Positions 27,519 through 38,800 of a stretch of DNA of 64,000 bases are shown piece by piece (the stretch's first letter is position 1; each line of letters starts with the position of its first letter). A program made the position numbers and the translations under genes. Origin of the DNA: Bacteroides zhangwenhongii (GTDB taxonomy: Bacteria; Bacteroidota; Bacteroidia; Bacteroidales; Bacteroidaceae); assembly GCF_009193325.2 (NCBI RefSeq), contig NZ_CP059856.1:3410001-3474000 (forward strand), in the 5' to 3' direction. The notes beneath the pieces were generated by a model that saw nothing but the letters and a program-made list of their open reading frames with translations, made no database searches and had not been told where the DNA came from.

Positions 27519-30500
27519 TTAGAGTCCGAGTTTTAATCCTACATAAAAAGTACGTGCCTGCGGTGTCGTAAAAGAGTCGATTCCATAACTCAGAGGACTG
27601 GTACTAATGCTGGACTCCGGGTCATAGCCTTTGTAAGCAGTCCAAGTGCACAGATTCTCCGCTACGGCATATACCTGCAATCCGGTAACAATCCCCTTTT
27701 TGATAGGCACATCATAAGCCAGTGTCAGATTCTTGAATTTCAAGAAAGAGCCATCCTCTATCCAACGGTCAGAGAAGCGGGAATTCTGCATCGGGTCACC
27801 ATAGGTAGCTTTCGGCATGCTTGCTGCTTGTCCGTCCATACGCCAACGGTTCATCACAGCTTTGGTCTGGTTTTCCATGCCGGACATCGCCTCCAATGTC
27901 TGACGGGTATAGTTATAGATATCATTTCCTACAGAATACGTAAACTGCGCAGAAAGCGTAAAGTTCTTCCACAAGATACGGGTATTCAATCCTCCATAGA
28001 CATCCGGATTAGGATCCCCTATCACAGTTCTATCTTTTTCGTCGATATATTTATCTCCATTCATATTGACAAATCGCATATCACCGGCACCGAAAGGCAG
28101 GTCCTTCAACCCGGAACGTACGTTCAATCCGTCAGTCTGCGCTTCCGTTTCCGTGCTATACACTCCGTTGGTCCTATATCCGTAGAATACTCCTAACGGT
28201 TTACCTACTTCTGTCAGAACCGTACCACCGGCTATTTCCGTCTGATAACTTTCGCCTTTCAATCGGGTTACCTTGTTCTTATAGTGTGAAGCGGTAATCC
28301 CCAAATCCCATTTTAGGGAAGCTGTATTCAACAGGCGGGCATTGACAGCCACGTCCACTCCTATATTTCTCATTTCCCCTCCATTATCCACATAAGTCGA
28401 GTATCCCGAAAAAGGAGTCACGGAAGAGTAGGTAAGCATATCCTTTACTTTCGAGCGATATACATCAGCGCTTAAAGACAAACGTTCGTTCATAAGCGCT
28501 ACATCCAAACCAATATTCAGTTTGCCCACCCGCTCCGGTTTCAGATTCAGATTAACCAGATTGCCGCATACCAATCCGTAGTTACCCATCAGATTTTGTG
28601 AAGTATAATAGCGACTCCCTGTATAATTGCCGATATCGTCATTCCCGGCTACCGAATATCCTGCACGTATTTTCAGCAGGTCTATCCATGACAGTTCTTT
28701 CATAAATTTCTCCGACGATAATACCCAAGCGGCAGACACAGCCGGGAAAAGCCGGAAGAAGCCGACATTCTGTCCATAGCGGGAGGAAGCATCCGTCGAC
28801 AATGTAGCATTGACAAAATAGCGGTTCTTCAAAGAGTAAGCCGCATTGCCATAGATGGAAAACCAGTTCCATGTTCCGAGTGCCCCTCCCATCTGCCGCA
28901 ATGCATCCAAACCGGACTGCAAAGATTTAAACTCATCACTCGACGAATTATACGCCTTCGTCCAGTCGTCTTCCGCCTTATTGGTGGCATATCGTAAACC
29001 TACGGTTGCATCCAATTGATGTTCCGGACCGAATTTGAACAAGTAGTTGGCACGCGTTTCATCAAACAGCGAGAAAATACGCTCCGTATGATATTGCATT
29101 TCGTTTGTCACCAATGCAGTAGGGAGCTCATCGTACGGAATCCCTTGTCCCGGGTGAAAGATACTCTCTTTCGCTTTAGTCAGACGAAGTCCGAACCGCG
29201 TGCTCAAAGTCAGATTCTTCCATATATTATACTTCACATGAATGTTAGCCGTAAAACCATAATTGGAATTTTCCTGCTGCACACTGCCGGTCACTGCCGC
29301 CGGATTTGCCATACCGAAGAGATCCGTATCTTCATAATTCGGTGAGAGCTGATCCTGTTCATTATATACATAGCTTGACATAAAAGGCGACTTGACCAAA
29401 GAAGAGTAAATCGGATTCAACGGAGTCGCATTTCCTTCTTGCATCAAGTTCTTCTTACCATAGACAAAATTCATGTTTGTCTGTACCATAAACTTCTGTG
29501 AAAAAGTAATATCCGTATTGATTCTTGCAGAGAAACGGTTAAAGTCCGTACCTTTCACTACTCCTTCATTTTGCAGATACCCCAACGACAAAGCATACAC
29601 GGCAACATCGTCACCACCGGTCACCCCTATTGAATAGTTATTCTTCAAACCTTCTACAAACAACTCATCCTGCCAATCGGTGCTTTTGTTATACCGATAG
29701 AAGTCCGGATTACCTTCATATCCCCAAGCTTGCTGTACAGGTCTTTCATTATTTATGAAAGGCAGTTTTTGAATATCACTACTAGAATATCCCCGACTTT
29801 GATATACATCCATCAGATAACGTTTCGACTGAGCAGCATCCAACATCGGAATACTACCAGGTTTCATATTCATCCCCATCACCGCTTGCGCTGTGATTCG
29901 TGTTTCAGGATCTTTACCTCTCCTTGTTTCTACAACAATAGCGCCATTTGCCCCTTTCACCCCATAAAGGGTCGTTGCATCCTTCAATACGGTAATCCGG
30001 TCGATGTCCTTCACGTCAATATCACAGAAAGGAGTGGAAAGATAGCCGTTTATCAGGGACGTACCGGCCGAAATATTCTCGATTACCATCCCGTCAATAA
30101 TTAATAAAGGCTGATTATTTGCATAGATTGAATTGAATCCTCTCATAAACATATTCATCCCCGCATTTTCCATTCCCGAACGGGAAATCACATTCAGACC
30201 CGCTACTGTTCCTTGCAACAAGGTCTCACCGCTGGTAGACGGATTTAACGAGTTATCACCGTCCAACTGAACCACAGAAGTAGTAAGATGGCTTCCCGCC
30301 ACTTCCCCCAACGGAGTTGTCACATTCCCGAATACACTCTTATGTGTTTCGTCATAGATACGTATATTCACCTCGTTCCGTCCTTTCAGCGCAACTCTTT
30401 TCTGTTGGTATCCGGGACCGGAAATCAACAATTCCACATCATAAGACGGTACTTTGATAGAGAACTTTCCGGTTTCATCCGTCATTGCCGCACTGATATC

Positions 30501-30692
30501 CGAGACAGTCACTCTTATTCCATTAACCGGATTTCCGGTAGCCGCTTCCACGACTGTTCCCGACACTTTCTCCTTATACTCGATACGTTTCTTCACTTTC
30601 AACGTACGAATCTTCTTATTGAACTTCTGCGCATTCGCAGACAAAGCGAACACACAAGCCAGCAAAAGAAATATATATTTTATCTTATTCAT
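27519..30692 (-). CDS. SusC/RagA-family TonB-dependent transporter
   Basis: 1057 residues. Signal peptide to about ANAQ (residue 22), carboxypeptidase-regulatory-like domain (GTVVEAATGNPVNGIRVTVSDISAAMTDETGKFSIKVP), plug domain (LLQGTVAGLNVISRSGMENAGMNMFMRGFNSIYANNQPLLIIDGMV, VLKDATTLYGVKGANGAIVVETRRG) and a 22-strand barrel ending TFYVGLKLGL. It imports large oligosaccharides using TonB energy, paired with the SusD 12 bp downstream. It differs clearly from the second SusC at 35895, so the operon carries two import pairs. Confidence 0.96.
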   Translation of the reverse strand: MNKIKYIFLLLACVFALSANAQKFNKKIRTLKVKKRIEYKEKVSGTVVEAATGNPVNGIRVTVSDISAAMTDETGKFSIKVPSYDVELLISGPGYQQKRVALKGRNEVNIRIYDETHKSVFGNVTTPLGEVAGSHLTTSVVQLDGDNSLNPSTSGETLLQGTVAGLNVISRSGMENAGMNMFMRGFNSIYANNQPLLIIDGMVIENISAGTSLINGYLSTPFCDIDVKDIDRITVLKDATTLYGVKGANGAIVVETRRGKDPETRITAQAVMGMNMKPGSIPMLDAAQSKRYLMDVYQSRGYSSSDIQKLPFINNERPVQQAWGYEGNPDFYRYNKSTDWQDELFVEGLKNNYSIGVTGGDDVAVYALSLGYLQNEGVVKGTDFNRFSARINTDITFSQKFMVQTNMNFVYGKKNLMQEGNATPLNPIYSSLVKSPFMSSYVYNEQDQLSPNYEDTDLFGMANPAAVTGSVQQENSNYGFTANIHVKYNIWKNLTLSTRFGLRLTKAKESIFHPGQGIPYDELPTALVTNEMQYHTERIFSLFDETRANYLFKFGPEHQLDATVGLRYATNKAEDDWTKAYNSSSDEFKSLQSGLDALRQMGGALGTWNWFSIYGNAAYSLKNRYFVNATLSTDASSRYGQNVGFFRLFPAVSAAWVLSSEKFMKELSWIDLLKIRAGYSVAGNDDIGNYTGSRYYTSQNLMGNYGLVCGNLVNLNLKPERVGKLNIGLDVALMNERLSLSADVYRSKVKDMLTYSSVTPFSGYSTYVDNGGEMRNIGVDVAVNARLLNTASLKWDLGITASHYKNKVTRLKGESYQTEIAGGTVLTEVGKPLGVFYGYRTNGVYSTETEAQTDGLNVRSGLKDLPFGAGDMRFVNMNGDKYIDEKDRTVIGDPNPDVYGGLNTRILWKNFTLSAQFTYSVGNDIYNYTRQTLEAMSGMENQTKAVMNRWRMDGQAASMPKATYGDPMQNSRFSDRWIEDGSFLKFKNLTLAYDVPIKKGIVTGLQVYAVAENLCTWTAYKGYDPESSISTSPLSYGIDSFTTPQARTFYVGLKLGL

Positions 30693-30731
30693 AGCATTTT
30701 CTTTCCTTTAATCGTTTCATCTGCATCCGTA

Positions 30732-32423
30732 TCATTCACCGTCCGGAATACGAGGGACAAATTTTATATAATCAAGAAACATCATTCCGCCACTCTGATT
30801 GTCCTTGGAGTACGGATGAAAACCCGCCGTATTACAAACCATCAACTGTACTTTGCCCATTCGCGGAACATCGAAATCATATCCCTCTTCTCCTTCCACT
30901 TCTTCTTTCGGAATCATTCGGGAGTTGCTGGTATCCAACGTATATTTCCGAAGCTGTACCGGATAATCCCTGTATGTCTTATCTCCCGCTACTGAATAAG
31001 CAGCAAAAGCAACCGAGTTTCCCCAATAGTTATTTTGTATCGAGCCACCGGATGAGCGGGCAAGCTGTGCATCACCCGGCATTGCCGCAAACATCTTCTG
31101 GCAGACTACCAACGTGGAAGCCTCACTTGCCGGATCTTTTGCGATATGTTCAGCCATATCATCGTAAGAAAGCCAATAAACGTCATAGGTAACAGAGTTC
31201 AACCGTACTTCATACAGCAGATAAAAATTCATATCCGTGTTATAATTACTCGTATTGAAAACAAAAGAATACTCTGTACCTGTAACGGGATCCTTCTGGT
31301 AAGTCCGCGAAGACACCATCACGTCCTTTCCTCCACTTGCCCACGACGAGCGTGAACGGGTGTACACTTTAGAAGGTGAGTATGCACTCAAATAGTCTTC
31401 GGCCTCTACCACCACTGTCTTTATTTTATTCTCTTTCATCTTGACATCCACCCCATTCAAGAAACGAACCACTCCATTGGAGGCTTTATATTCGCTGACT
31501 TCTATCGGCGAAGGAACGAAGTCTGCCGCTTTTGAAAAATCTACCTTCACACCACTCAGGGCTATCGTTTCCCCTTGCTTAAAAACCAAGTCGCGAATCA
31601 GTTCGTCAACTACCAGCGAATCGGTCTGTTCCTCGTCACCCAAACTCATATACCTCGCATATTTAGCTTTCAACTCCTGGAAGTTAAGATCTCTCAATAC
31701 AACGAATGTGTAGGAAGAGTCTTCATTATTAATCGGCATTTCCTCGAAAAAGTAATTCCGTGTAGTCCACACCGTATCATATACGGGCTGCCCCAGTTCA
31801 TTCACCCCTGTCTGTACACTTCTCTCCGTATCCATTACTTTGGTAGCTTTCGCATACAGGCTGTCCAACTGTTCGTATTCTTCCGGAAACATTCCCCGAA
31901 CATATTGCAGATACTCATCAATATTCATCAAAGGTTTATACGCCTTATCCACTATATGCAGGACTCCATTATTGCAAAGCACATTTGAATGTTCCGAGTC
32001 AAAACTCACAGTACTCATGGATTGGTTCTTTCCGTTTATCATTTTCAAACGACTGTCCGGTTGAGTTAATGTCTTCATATTATACAAACCAAAAGCAATA
32101 TGATTCTTCACTATCGCAAGTTTCTCCTGCTCATTCCATTCACCTTCTTCATAATTTGCCACCAACTCTGAAATCGCGTCATTATCCGGTGCAAGAATTG
32201 TATACTCATATTCTCCATTCAGGATATTGACGTAACCGGTTTCCTCCAGCAAAAGATAAAAGGCAGAAAGATCCTTGTTCGCCTTTACGGCATCCAGCAC
32301 ACTTCCGTCCAATGTAGGAGTATCTACCTCCACATGATTGTCCCACTGGTTGTTACAGGCTGTAATCAATACCACAACTGCCAACAGCCATACACCTCTT
32401 ATTATATTGAGTTTCGTTTTCAT
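30732..32423 (-). CDS. FAS1 (fasciclin)-domain lipoprotein, short type
   Basis: 563 residues with lipobox LITAC (Cys23). The FAS1 domain covers about residues 35-155 (GSVLDAVKANKDLSAFYLLLEETGYVNIL, YTILAPDNDAISEL and later GVLHIVDKAYKP). The C-terminal half is not FAS1; it begins VVVEAEDYLSAYSP and ends in a strand FLDYIKFVPRIP, resembling carbohydrate-binding jelly-roll modules. FAS1 domains mediate adhesion. In this operon it lies where a SusE or surface-glycan-binding protein would normally be, so surface glycan capture is likely (inference). It lies 39 bp upstream of SusC 27519-30692. Confidence 0.82.
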   Translation of the reverse strand: MKTKLNIIRGVWLLAVVVLITACNNQWDNHVEVDTPTLDGSVLDAVKANKDLSAFYLLLEETGYVNILNGEYEYTILAPDNDAISELVANYEEGEWNEQEKLAIVKNHIAFGLYNMKTLTQPDSRLKMINGKNQSMSTVSFDSEHSNVLCNNGVLHIVDKAYKPLMNIDEYLQYVRGMFPEEYEQLDSLYAKATKVMDTERSVQTGVNELGQPVYDTVWTTRNYFFEEMPINNEDSSYTFVVLRDLNFQELKAKYARYMSLGDEEQTDSLVVDELIRDLVFKQGETIALSGVKVDFSKAADFVPSPIEVSEYKASNGVVRFLNGVDVKMKENKIKTVVVEAEDYLSAYSPSKVYTRSRSSWASGGKDVMVSSRTYQKDPVTGTEYSFVFNTSNYNTDMNFYLLYEVRLNSVTYDVYWLSYDDMAEHIAKDPASEASTLVVCQKMFAAMPGDAQLARSSGGSIQNNYWGNSVAFAAYSVAGDKTYRDYPVQLRKYTLDTSNSRMIPKEEVEGEEGYDFDVPRMGKVQLMVCNTAGFHPYSKDNQSGGMMFLDYIKFVPRIPDGE

Positions 32424-32447
32424 TGCTACTAATTTATCCGTTGATTT

Positions 32448-34253
32448 TTATTTATAAGGCCAGATATCTTTTATTCCCGGAGATTTCTCCTCTATTTGGT
32501 TACCTTTCATATCAAGCATCGGCCATACTTGATTTTCCGTAACCGGTATAAACTGAATCATATCATAGTGAGTAACCTTTTCTTGATACTGCTCTACCAT
32601 ATCGAAACGTATCGTATGGCGACCACTGGAATATACTTTAATCGTTCCCAGCAGAATACTGTTCATGCTCTTATCCGGTTTGTAGGTATACTGTTTCCAC
32701 CCGTATTCCCTTTCCATTTCCGCATGATTGACCATATCCACTCCACGAAAGTCCTTCTTAGTCTTAGTACCATCCGCATCCTTTTCATAAATAATCGTTT
32801 TGACTTGTGCTATAGTTGCTGTTTTCTCTAAGACCTGATCATCCCGATTTTCCTGTTTAAAGGTTGTTTTCAGTATCGGCCCTCTTTTTGATGCATTCGA
32901 ATGACGATAACATAACCATACTTTATAAGTTCCGTCTATCAATAAAGGTAACGTGAACTCAAAAGCCTTCACATAATTGGCATTGATGGTGAAGGTCAAA
33001 TAATCACCATTTACATACTGTTGGTTCAGATTCATCGAAGGATTATCATCACTCATATTTACTACTCCATAAGTAATATCCGGATTAGCACTGCCTTTAC
33101 CCGATTCGAACTTGACATCTTGATTTAAGTCTTTCATCTTAAACTTCTTAGTCTCCTTGCGATAGGCCGGATCCGATTTAATCTGCGGCAAGTCACACAT
33201 ATCGAAATCCACCCGATAGGCAGAACGTATCTTAATCTCCAATAAACCTCCGACTTCCTGCATCACTCCGTCCTCACAAGTCAAGTCTGTGTATTCACTA
33301 TTTCTTAGCAGTTCGATTCCTGCTTCATAACTGGAAGCGCTCTTAAACCGGTTCAGCACAATGGACTGTCCGTCCATGGTACTGGTGATCACCTGATTCT
33401 CCACTTTAGTCATAACGGCCGATGTCCCTCCCAATAAATCAACAATATACCGTCGTCCTATTCCGATATGATAAGCCAGGAAGTTCTTTACCAATTCATC
33501 TTCCGCTATCCCCACCATATTCTTTTTCAAACGTACCAGCAGTTCCGCCTTATTATGGATACCTTCATCATTGAAAGTCTCATTACTCTGCACATAAACG
33601 GTATAAGTAGTATCATTTGTCATGACACCGGCCAAATACTCTTCATACTCGGCAAATAAGTCTTTGAACAAAGAATACTTTTCGGTAGGCAAAACAGCGA
33701 CTTGCTGTCTCAAAGTCAATTCCGGTTTTTCCAATACCGCGTCAATCACGTGCAATACTCCATTCCCAAGTAAAACATCTTTTGTCACCATCCGTGCCTT
33801 ACGGTCTACCATTACGTACACATTCCCGCTTTCATCACTCTCCGTTTTAGTAGTCAGATAATATCCCCGTATATTCGGAGTCGGCATTTTGCCGTCTTCA
33901 AAACGTGCCGAAGAAATCGTATCGCCAATAATATGGTAACCGACGTAAGCATCCGCTTCCTCTTTTGTCAGTTCGTCAATCGTCTTTCCTTCTTTCTCCA
34001 TGAATTTTCTCACAGCCTCATCCGTCGGAGCCAGACAAGTATATGCCCCATAAGCATGAAGCATGCCCCGATAATCGGACTTATGCACTATTTTAAGAAA
34101 CTCTCCCAAATGCTCGTCCATATATTCATCCAACATCTGTTCGCTCGTTGTTTGATATACACTCCCCATCAGACTGTCTTCGCACGCATTCAGAAAGAAA
34201 AGCGATAAAACACCCCAAAAAGTGTTCAACAATATATTGTTCTTCATGTCCAT
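32448..34253 (-). CDS. FAS1-domain lipoprotein
   Basis: 601 residues with lipobox FLNAC (Cys24) after an N-terminal MDMKNN start. FAS1 motifs: LGEFLKIVHKSDYRGMLHAYGAYTCLAPTDEAVRKFM, YVGYHIIGDT, NGVLHVIDAVLEKP (about residues 45-190), then a second degenerate unit (TVYVQSNETFNDEG, FLAYHIGIGRRYIVDL, about 200-340). The C-terminal part (about 380-600) is beta-rich and ends THYDMIQFIPVTE, similar to the jelly-roll end of the neighbouring FAS1 protein. Predicted to sit on the cell surface and bind polysaccharide. Encoded only 6 bp after SusD 34260-35882. Confidence 0.82.
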   Translation of the reverse strand: MDMKNNILLNTFWGVLSLFFLNACEDSLMGSVYQTTSEQMLDEYMDEHLGEFLKIVHKSDYRGMLHAYGAYTCLAPTDEAVRKFMEKEGKTIDELTKEEADAYVGYHIIGDTISSARFEDGKMPTPNIRGYYLTTKTESDESGNVYVMVDRKARMVTKDVLLGNGVLHVIDAVLEKPELTLRQQVAVLPTEKYSLFKDLFAEYEEYLAGVMTNDTTYTVYVQSNETFNDEGIHNKAELLVRLKKNMVGIAEDELVKNFLAYHIGIGRRYIVDLLGGTSAVMTKVENQVITSTMDGQSIVLNRFKSASSYEAGIELLRNSEYTDLTCEDGVMQEVGGLLEIKIRSAYRVDFDMCDLPQIKSDPAYRKETKKFKMKDLNQDVKFESGKGSANPDITYGVVNMSDDNPSMNLNQQYVNGDYLTFTINANYVKAFEFTLPLLIDGTYKVWLCYRHSNASKRGPILKTTFKQENRDDQVLEKTATIAQVKTIIYEKDADGTKTKKDFRGVDMVNHAEMEREYGWKQYTYKPDKSMNSILLGTIKVYSSGRHTIRFDMVEQYQEKVTHYDMIQFIPVTENQVWPMLDMKGNQIEEKSPGIKDIWPYK

Positions 34254-34259
34254 ATAGAT

Positions 34260-35882
34260 TTAATTCGTTGCATAAAACTCATTTTGTTCCAGTAGCGGGT
34301 TCGCATCCAATTCCTCACTGTAAATAGGAAGATAATGGCTGTGATAATTCCTATACTTCGCTTTCAGACTGGTCACCTTACTCGCCGGAGCACTATGTTC
34401 GGCTAACGTCATCAGATAGTTAAGGTTGTCACCTCCATAGTTATCACGTTTGGCCTGGCGTAACACGTCAAACCAGCGCTTCCCCTCATAAGCCAACTCG
34501 CGGGCACGTTCATCCAAAATGAATTTCTCCATATCTTTGCCCACATAAGAACCCTCCGACGCACCTAGATCTGTTGTTTCCACAGCATTCGCACGATCCC
34601 TGATTACTTTCACCAATCTATAAGCCTCTTTCAGCAACTCCTGATTTTCATTATCCGCAATTGCCATCTGTGTTAAGGCTTCGGCTTTCATCAGATAAAT
34701 CTCAGCCAAGCGATAAATGATAAAATTACCGGTATATTCTGCTTGTGCCCGTTCCGCACTGGATGCTTTAGGCTCAACGCCTATATATTTCCAAAGGCAA
34801 GATTTATTCTGACAAATAATATTGCGTATATCGAAAAAGAACATATCTCCCGTTGCCGTCGGAATGAAAATATTCGACTCCAAGTTGGCCGTATTAATAC
34901 CGATATAACCTCTTCCCGAACTCATCATAGAATAAAACGGATTCAGGTTCTCTGTAGAAAACTGCAATTCAAAAATACTTTCCATCGAATTGCCCTCGTA
35001 ATACATCTGATTAAACAGAGCGAAATATGTAGACGGGTCGGGATAGTAAATAGTCACGCCGGACTCCTCCCCATCTTCTCCGCTTTCCTGTTTCTGCCGG
35101 GTAACCGGAATCAGCGTATACTGTCCGGAAGCAATGATCTCTTCGCATTTACGGTTGCACTTTTCATAATCTTCCATCCACAGATAAATATCAGCAAGCA
35201 AAGCCTTGACCGCCCATAAGGTCATTCTACCCTTATTCTGGGCTGCATCGGTAGTGCTGTAATGGCTAGGCAGATAATTGCCTGTCTCCAACGATTCCAA
35301 ATCGGCGACTATCGCTTCCAACACTTCTTTCTGGCTACTTTTGGCAACGCTCATTTCCTGAGCAGCACTTATATATGCCTTACGGATAAGCGGCACATCA
35401 CCGAAAGCACGTACCAGATAAAAGTACATCAGACTACGGATAGCAATCGCCTGACCCTCATATTCTTTTAAGGTAGCCGGAGAGAACGAAGGGTCATTGG
35501 CCTGTGCCGTCGGAGCAAACTCCAATATTGTGTTACAGATATTAATAGTCTCATAGAAAGAAGCCCAATCGAGCAAACTATTATCAATCGAGATCTCTCC
35601 GTTAAACACACTCACCACATTCGAGTTTGTCCTTTTTCCGGAAGTGATCATATCCGCCCGCCATTCTCCGTAGAGAAACAAGCGTTGTACCATAGCACTG
35701 GAAGCCATTGATAAATAAGCACCGTTCAGTACCGAACGCACATCTTCCTTCGTTTTCCAGAACTCATCCAACGGCACACCGTCATTGGGCATCAAATCCA
35801 GCCAATCGGAGCAAGAGGTAATTGTCAGGCCTTGCAAAGCCAATACGAACATCGTAATATATCTTGTTAGTTTCTTTTTCAT
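34260..35882 (-). CDS. SusD/RagB-family outer-membrane lipoprotein
   Basis: 540 residues, lipobox ITSC (Cys24). SusD hallmarks: SVLNGAYLSMAS, INICNTILEFAP, AIRSLMYFYLVRAFGDVPLIRK, KALLADIYLWMEDYEKCNRKC and C-terminal ILDERARELAYEGKRWFDVLRQAKR. Forms the surface lid of the SusC encoded 12 bp upstream. An acidic loop (RQKQESGEDGEESGVTIYYP) interrupts the core. Second SusD of the operon. Confidence 0.96.
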   Translation of the reverse strand: MKKKLTRYITMFVLALQGLTITSCSDWLDLMPNDGVPLDEFWKTKEDVRSVLNGAYLSMASSAMVQRLFLYGEWRADMITSGKRTNSNVVSVFNGEISIDNSLLDWASFYETINICNTILEFAPTAQANDPSFSPATLKEYEGQAIAIRSLMYFYLVRAFGDVPLIRKAYISAAQEMSVAKSSQKEVLEAIVADLESLETGNYLPSHYSTTDAAQNKGRMTLWAVKALLADIYLWMEDYEKCNRKCEEIIASGQYTLIPVTRQKQESGEDGEESGVTIYYPDPSTYFALFNQMYYEGNSMESIFELQFSTENLNPFYSMMSSGRGYIGINTANLESNIFIPTATGDMFFFDIRNIICQNKSCLWKYIGVEPKASSAERAQAEYTGNFIIYRLAEIYLMKAEALTQMAIADNENQELLKEAYRLVKVIRDRANAVETTDLGASEGSYVGKDMEKFILDERARELAYEGKRWFDVLRQAKRDNYGGDNLNYLMTLAEHSAPASKVTSLKAKYRNYHSHYLPIYSEELDANPLLEQNEFYATN

Positions 35883-35894
35883 AATCTTCCGGTT

Positions 35895-38800
35895 TTAAAA
35901 AGTGACACTCATACCCAACGTAGTTGTGAGCGTACGCGGAACACGCGAACGGTCATAACCGATATTAAACGGAGCACCAGTCAGGGCTATTTCCGGGTCC
36001 ATGCCAGAGTATTTGGTCCAAACGTACAGATTGCTCATCGTCATCCATAGCTGACAGGTTTTGAGGAATGTTTTCTGCAAACGTTTCTTATCGAATGTAT
36101 ATTTCACAGTCAGTGATTTAAAACGCAGGAAAGAGCCGTCCTCCACAAAACGGTCGGAACCGAGATAGTTGTAAGCATTCTTCGAACCATAGACAGCTCT
36201 CGGCAGCAAATCAGTCGGCGCGGTCGCTTCATCCTCATACGGATGTCGCCAACGGCGCAATACTGCCTTACTCTGGTTATTGTAGGATGACATATTTTCC
36301 AGACTCATCCGCATCTGGTTAATAACCTTGTTTCCATAGCGGAAATTGAAAAAGGCGCTCACACTGATATTCTTATAACGGATATTCGGTCCGAAACCTC
36401 CTGTCAGTATCGGATTGGAATTACCTAAGTAAACAATATCCTGATGATCGATATTTCCGTCGTGATTGATATCCTCGTAAATAGCGTCTCCTGCCTGAAA
36501 CTGATAATCAATGGTAGGATAAGCAAAACGCATTCTGACAGGAGTACGGTTGCCGTTCGCATCATAAGTAAATATCTGCTCACCGGCCGCATCACGGGCG
36601 ATGGTCTGGTTGTCGTTCAGGTAAACTCCTTTATAACGGAAGCCGTAGATAGCCCCCATCGGCTGTCCCAACTCGAAACGGCGGATATATTGCCCATTGG
36701 AAGTAGAGACTCCTTTTTGCATCGGATACTGATCGGGCACATCCAGAATTGAGTTGACGTTGCGCGCCAGATTGAAGTTGAAAGAAATGCTCCACTTCTT
36801 ATTACGATACGGAACGGTATTTACCGAAAGCTCAAAACCCTTGTTCTCCATCGAGCCGGAGTTGACATCCGCTTTAGAGAATCCACTCGTGGAAGGAAGA
36901 GACAGGTTTTGGAAATACTGGTCTTTCGAGCGTTTCTGATAAACTTCCACGTCTATATTCAGACGGTTCTTGAAAGCAGCAAAGTTCAGTCCGAAGTTGA
37001 CTTGGGTACTCGTCTGCCATTTCAGGTTGCTTAACTCCAAGCTGGAAGGATATACACTCGCCTCACCCAGATAAGAATATTCGTATGGCTCATACAGGCT
37101 GATATGTTTATAATTGTTGTTCGTTTTTGGAGAAGAGCCGTTAAGACCATAACTTGCACGAAGGCTCAACTCATTCAGCCATTTCCGCCAAGGTTTCATA
37201 AACGGCTCACCGGAAACCCTCCAACGCATGGAGACACTGGGAAACAACCCCCATTTATTGTCCTTACCGAAACGGGAATTCCCGTCGTAGCGAGCAGTTC
37301 CGTTAATGATATAGCGATCGAGCAAACTATATTGGATACTTCCCATAACACCCACCGAACGCTCCTGTTGAAGAGTCGTAGTGGAAGTCAGATAAGACGC
37401 TCCCGTCAAACGGGAAGGAATGGAAGGATCTTTCAGATAAGTACTGGCCGTATTACCTCCGGTCATGCGGAAGTTGGTAGAACGTTTATCTGAAGTAGTC
37501 AACGCCAGCAAACCCTGAAAACTATGCATCTTGCCCAAGTCCGGCGTAAAGACGATTTTGTTCATCGTATAAATGGTGAAAGCTTCTCCGTCACGATCAT
37601 CGGCACGATTCACTGTCGCTTCATTCCACGGGCGACCGGTAGCCGTCTGCGGCAGAAAAGCGTTCTTCTTGTTATTGGAAACGTTCAAACTAAAATCCGA
37701 TTGATAACGCGCCCATGAGAAAGGTCGCCAGATAAGCGAGAGATTAGATACCACATTATTGGAAAGCGTTTGGAAATAACCGTCGTTCGCCATCGCCACA
37801 GGATTGTAAACGCCTCCCGACGAACTACTGGGATTCCATTTTCCCTGAGGAGATTCCAATGGAGTGAAATAATTATCGGTTAATATACCAATCTCATTAT
37901 ACTCATAAACACTCATGTTCGGCATACGTGTGAAAGCCATGTTACTTACATTCTGGCTGGTAGAGAAATAGGAAATATAGTTCTTACGGTCGTCTGTCCG
38001 GGTATATGCCATGCTTGCAGAAAACTTAATTTGTTTGGAAACATTATAATCCACGTTCAATCGGGCATTCATACGGTTCAAACCGGTTCCGATAACAACA
38101 CTATTGGCGTTGTAATAGCCGATAGAAGCACGATACTGTGCCTTGTCGCCACCACCACTGATAGAAGCCGTATGATCCTGGCTGAATCCGGTATGGGTAA
38201 TCTCATCATACCAGTCTGTATTCTGACCATAGTTGTAGAAATAATATGGTTGATTCACATCATAAGCAAATTCAGGATCGGAAGTAGGGTCATACACCTT
38301 TCCGCTATTCATCAGAGCCTCCTGTATCAGCGTCGTGTATTCATCACCGGACAACACCTGAATACCTTCCGGCTTATTTATCATCGTTCCTTTGAACGTA
38401 TAGGAAATACGGGGCTTGCTTACCGTTCCCCGTTTGGTGGTAATGAGCAATACACCGTTGGCGGCTTTCGCTCCGTAAAGAGCGGTAGCAGCCGCGTCTT
38501 TCAGGACAGCTATCTCCTTGATATCGTCCGGTGAGATATTCAATAACTGCGAATATTCCTCTTCGTCGGCTGTGGCAAAGTCAAAGTCATCGTCTACCGA
38601 CGCATCATAAGGAAACCCGTCTACTACAATAAGCGGTTGTGAAGACCCTGTCATAGAAGTGGTACCACGAATGCGGAGAGACATTCCGGCACCCGGATCG
38701 CCCGAACTGGCTGCAATATCCAAACCGGCGATACGCCCCTGAAGAGCATCTTCCACACTGGGTGCCGTCATTCCATCCTCCAGATCTGCCATCGAAACTT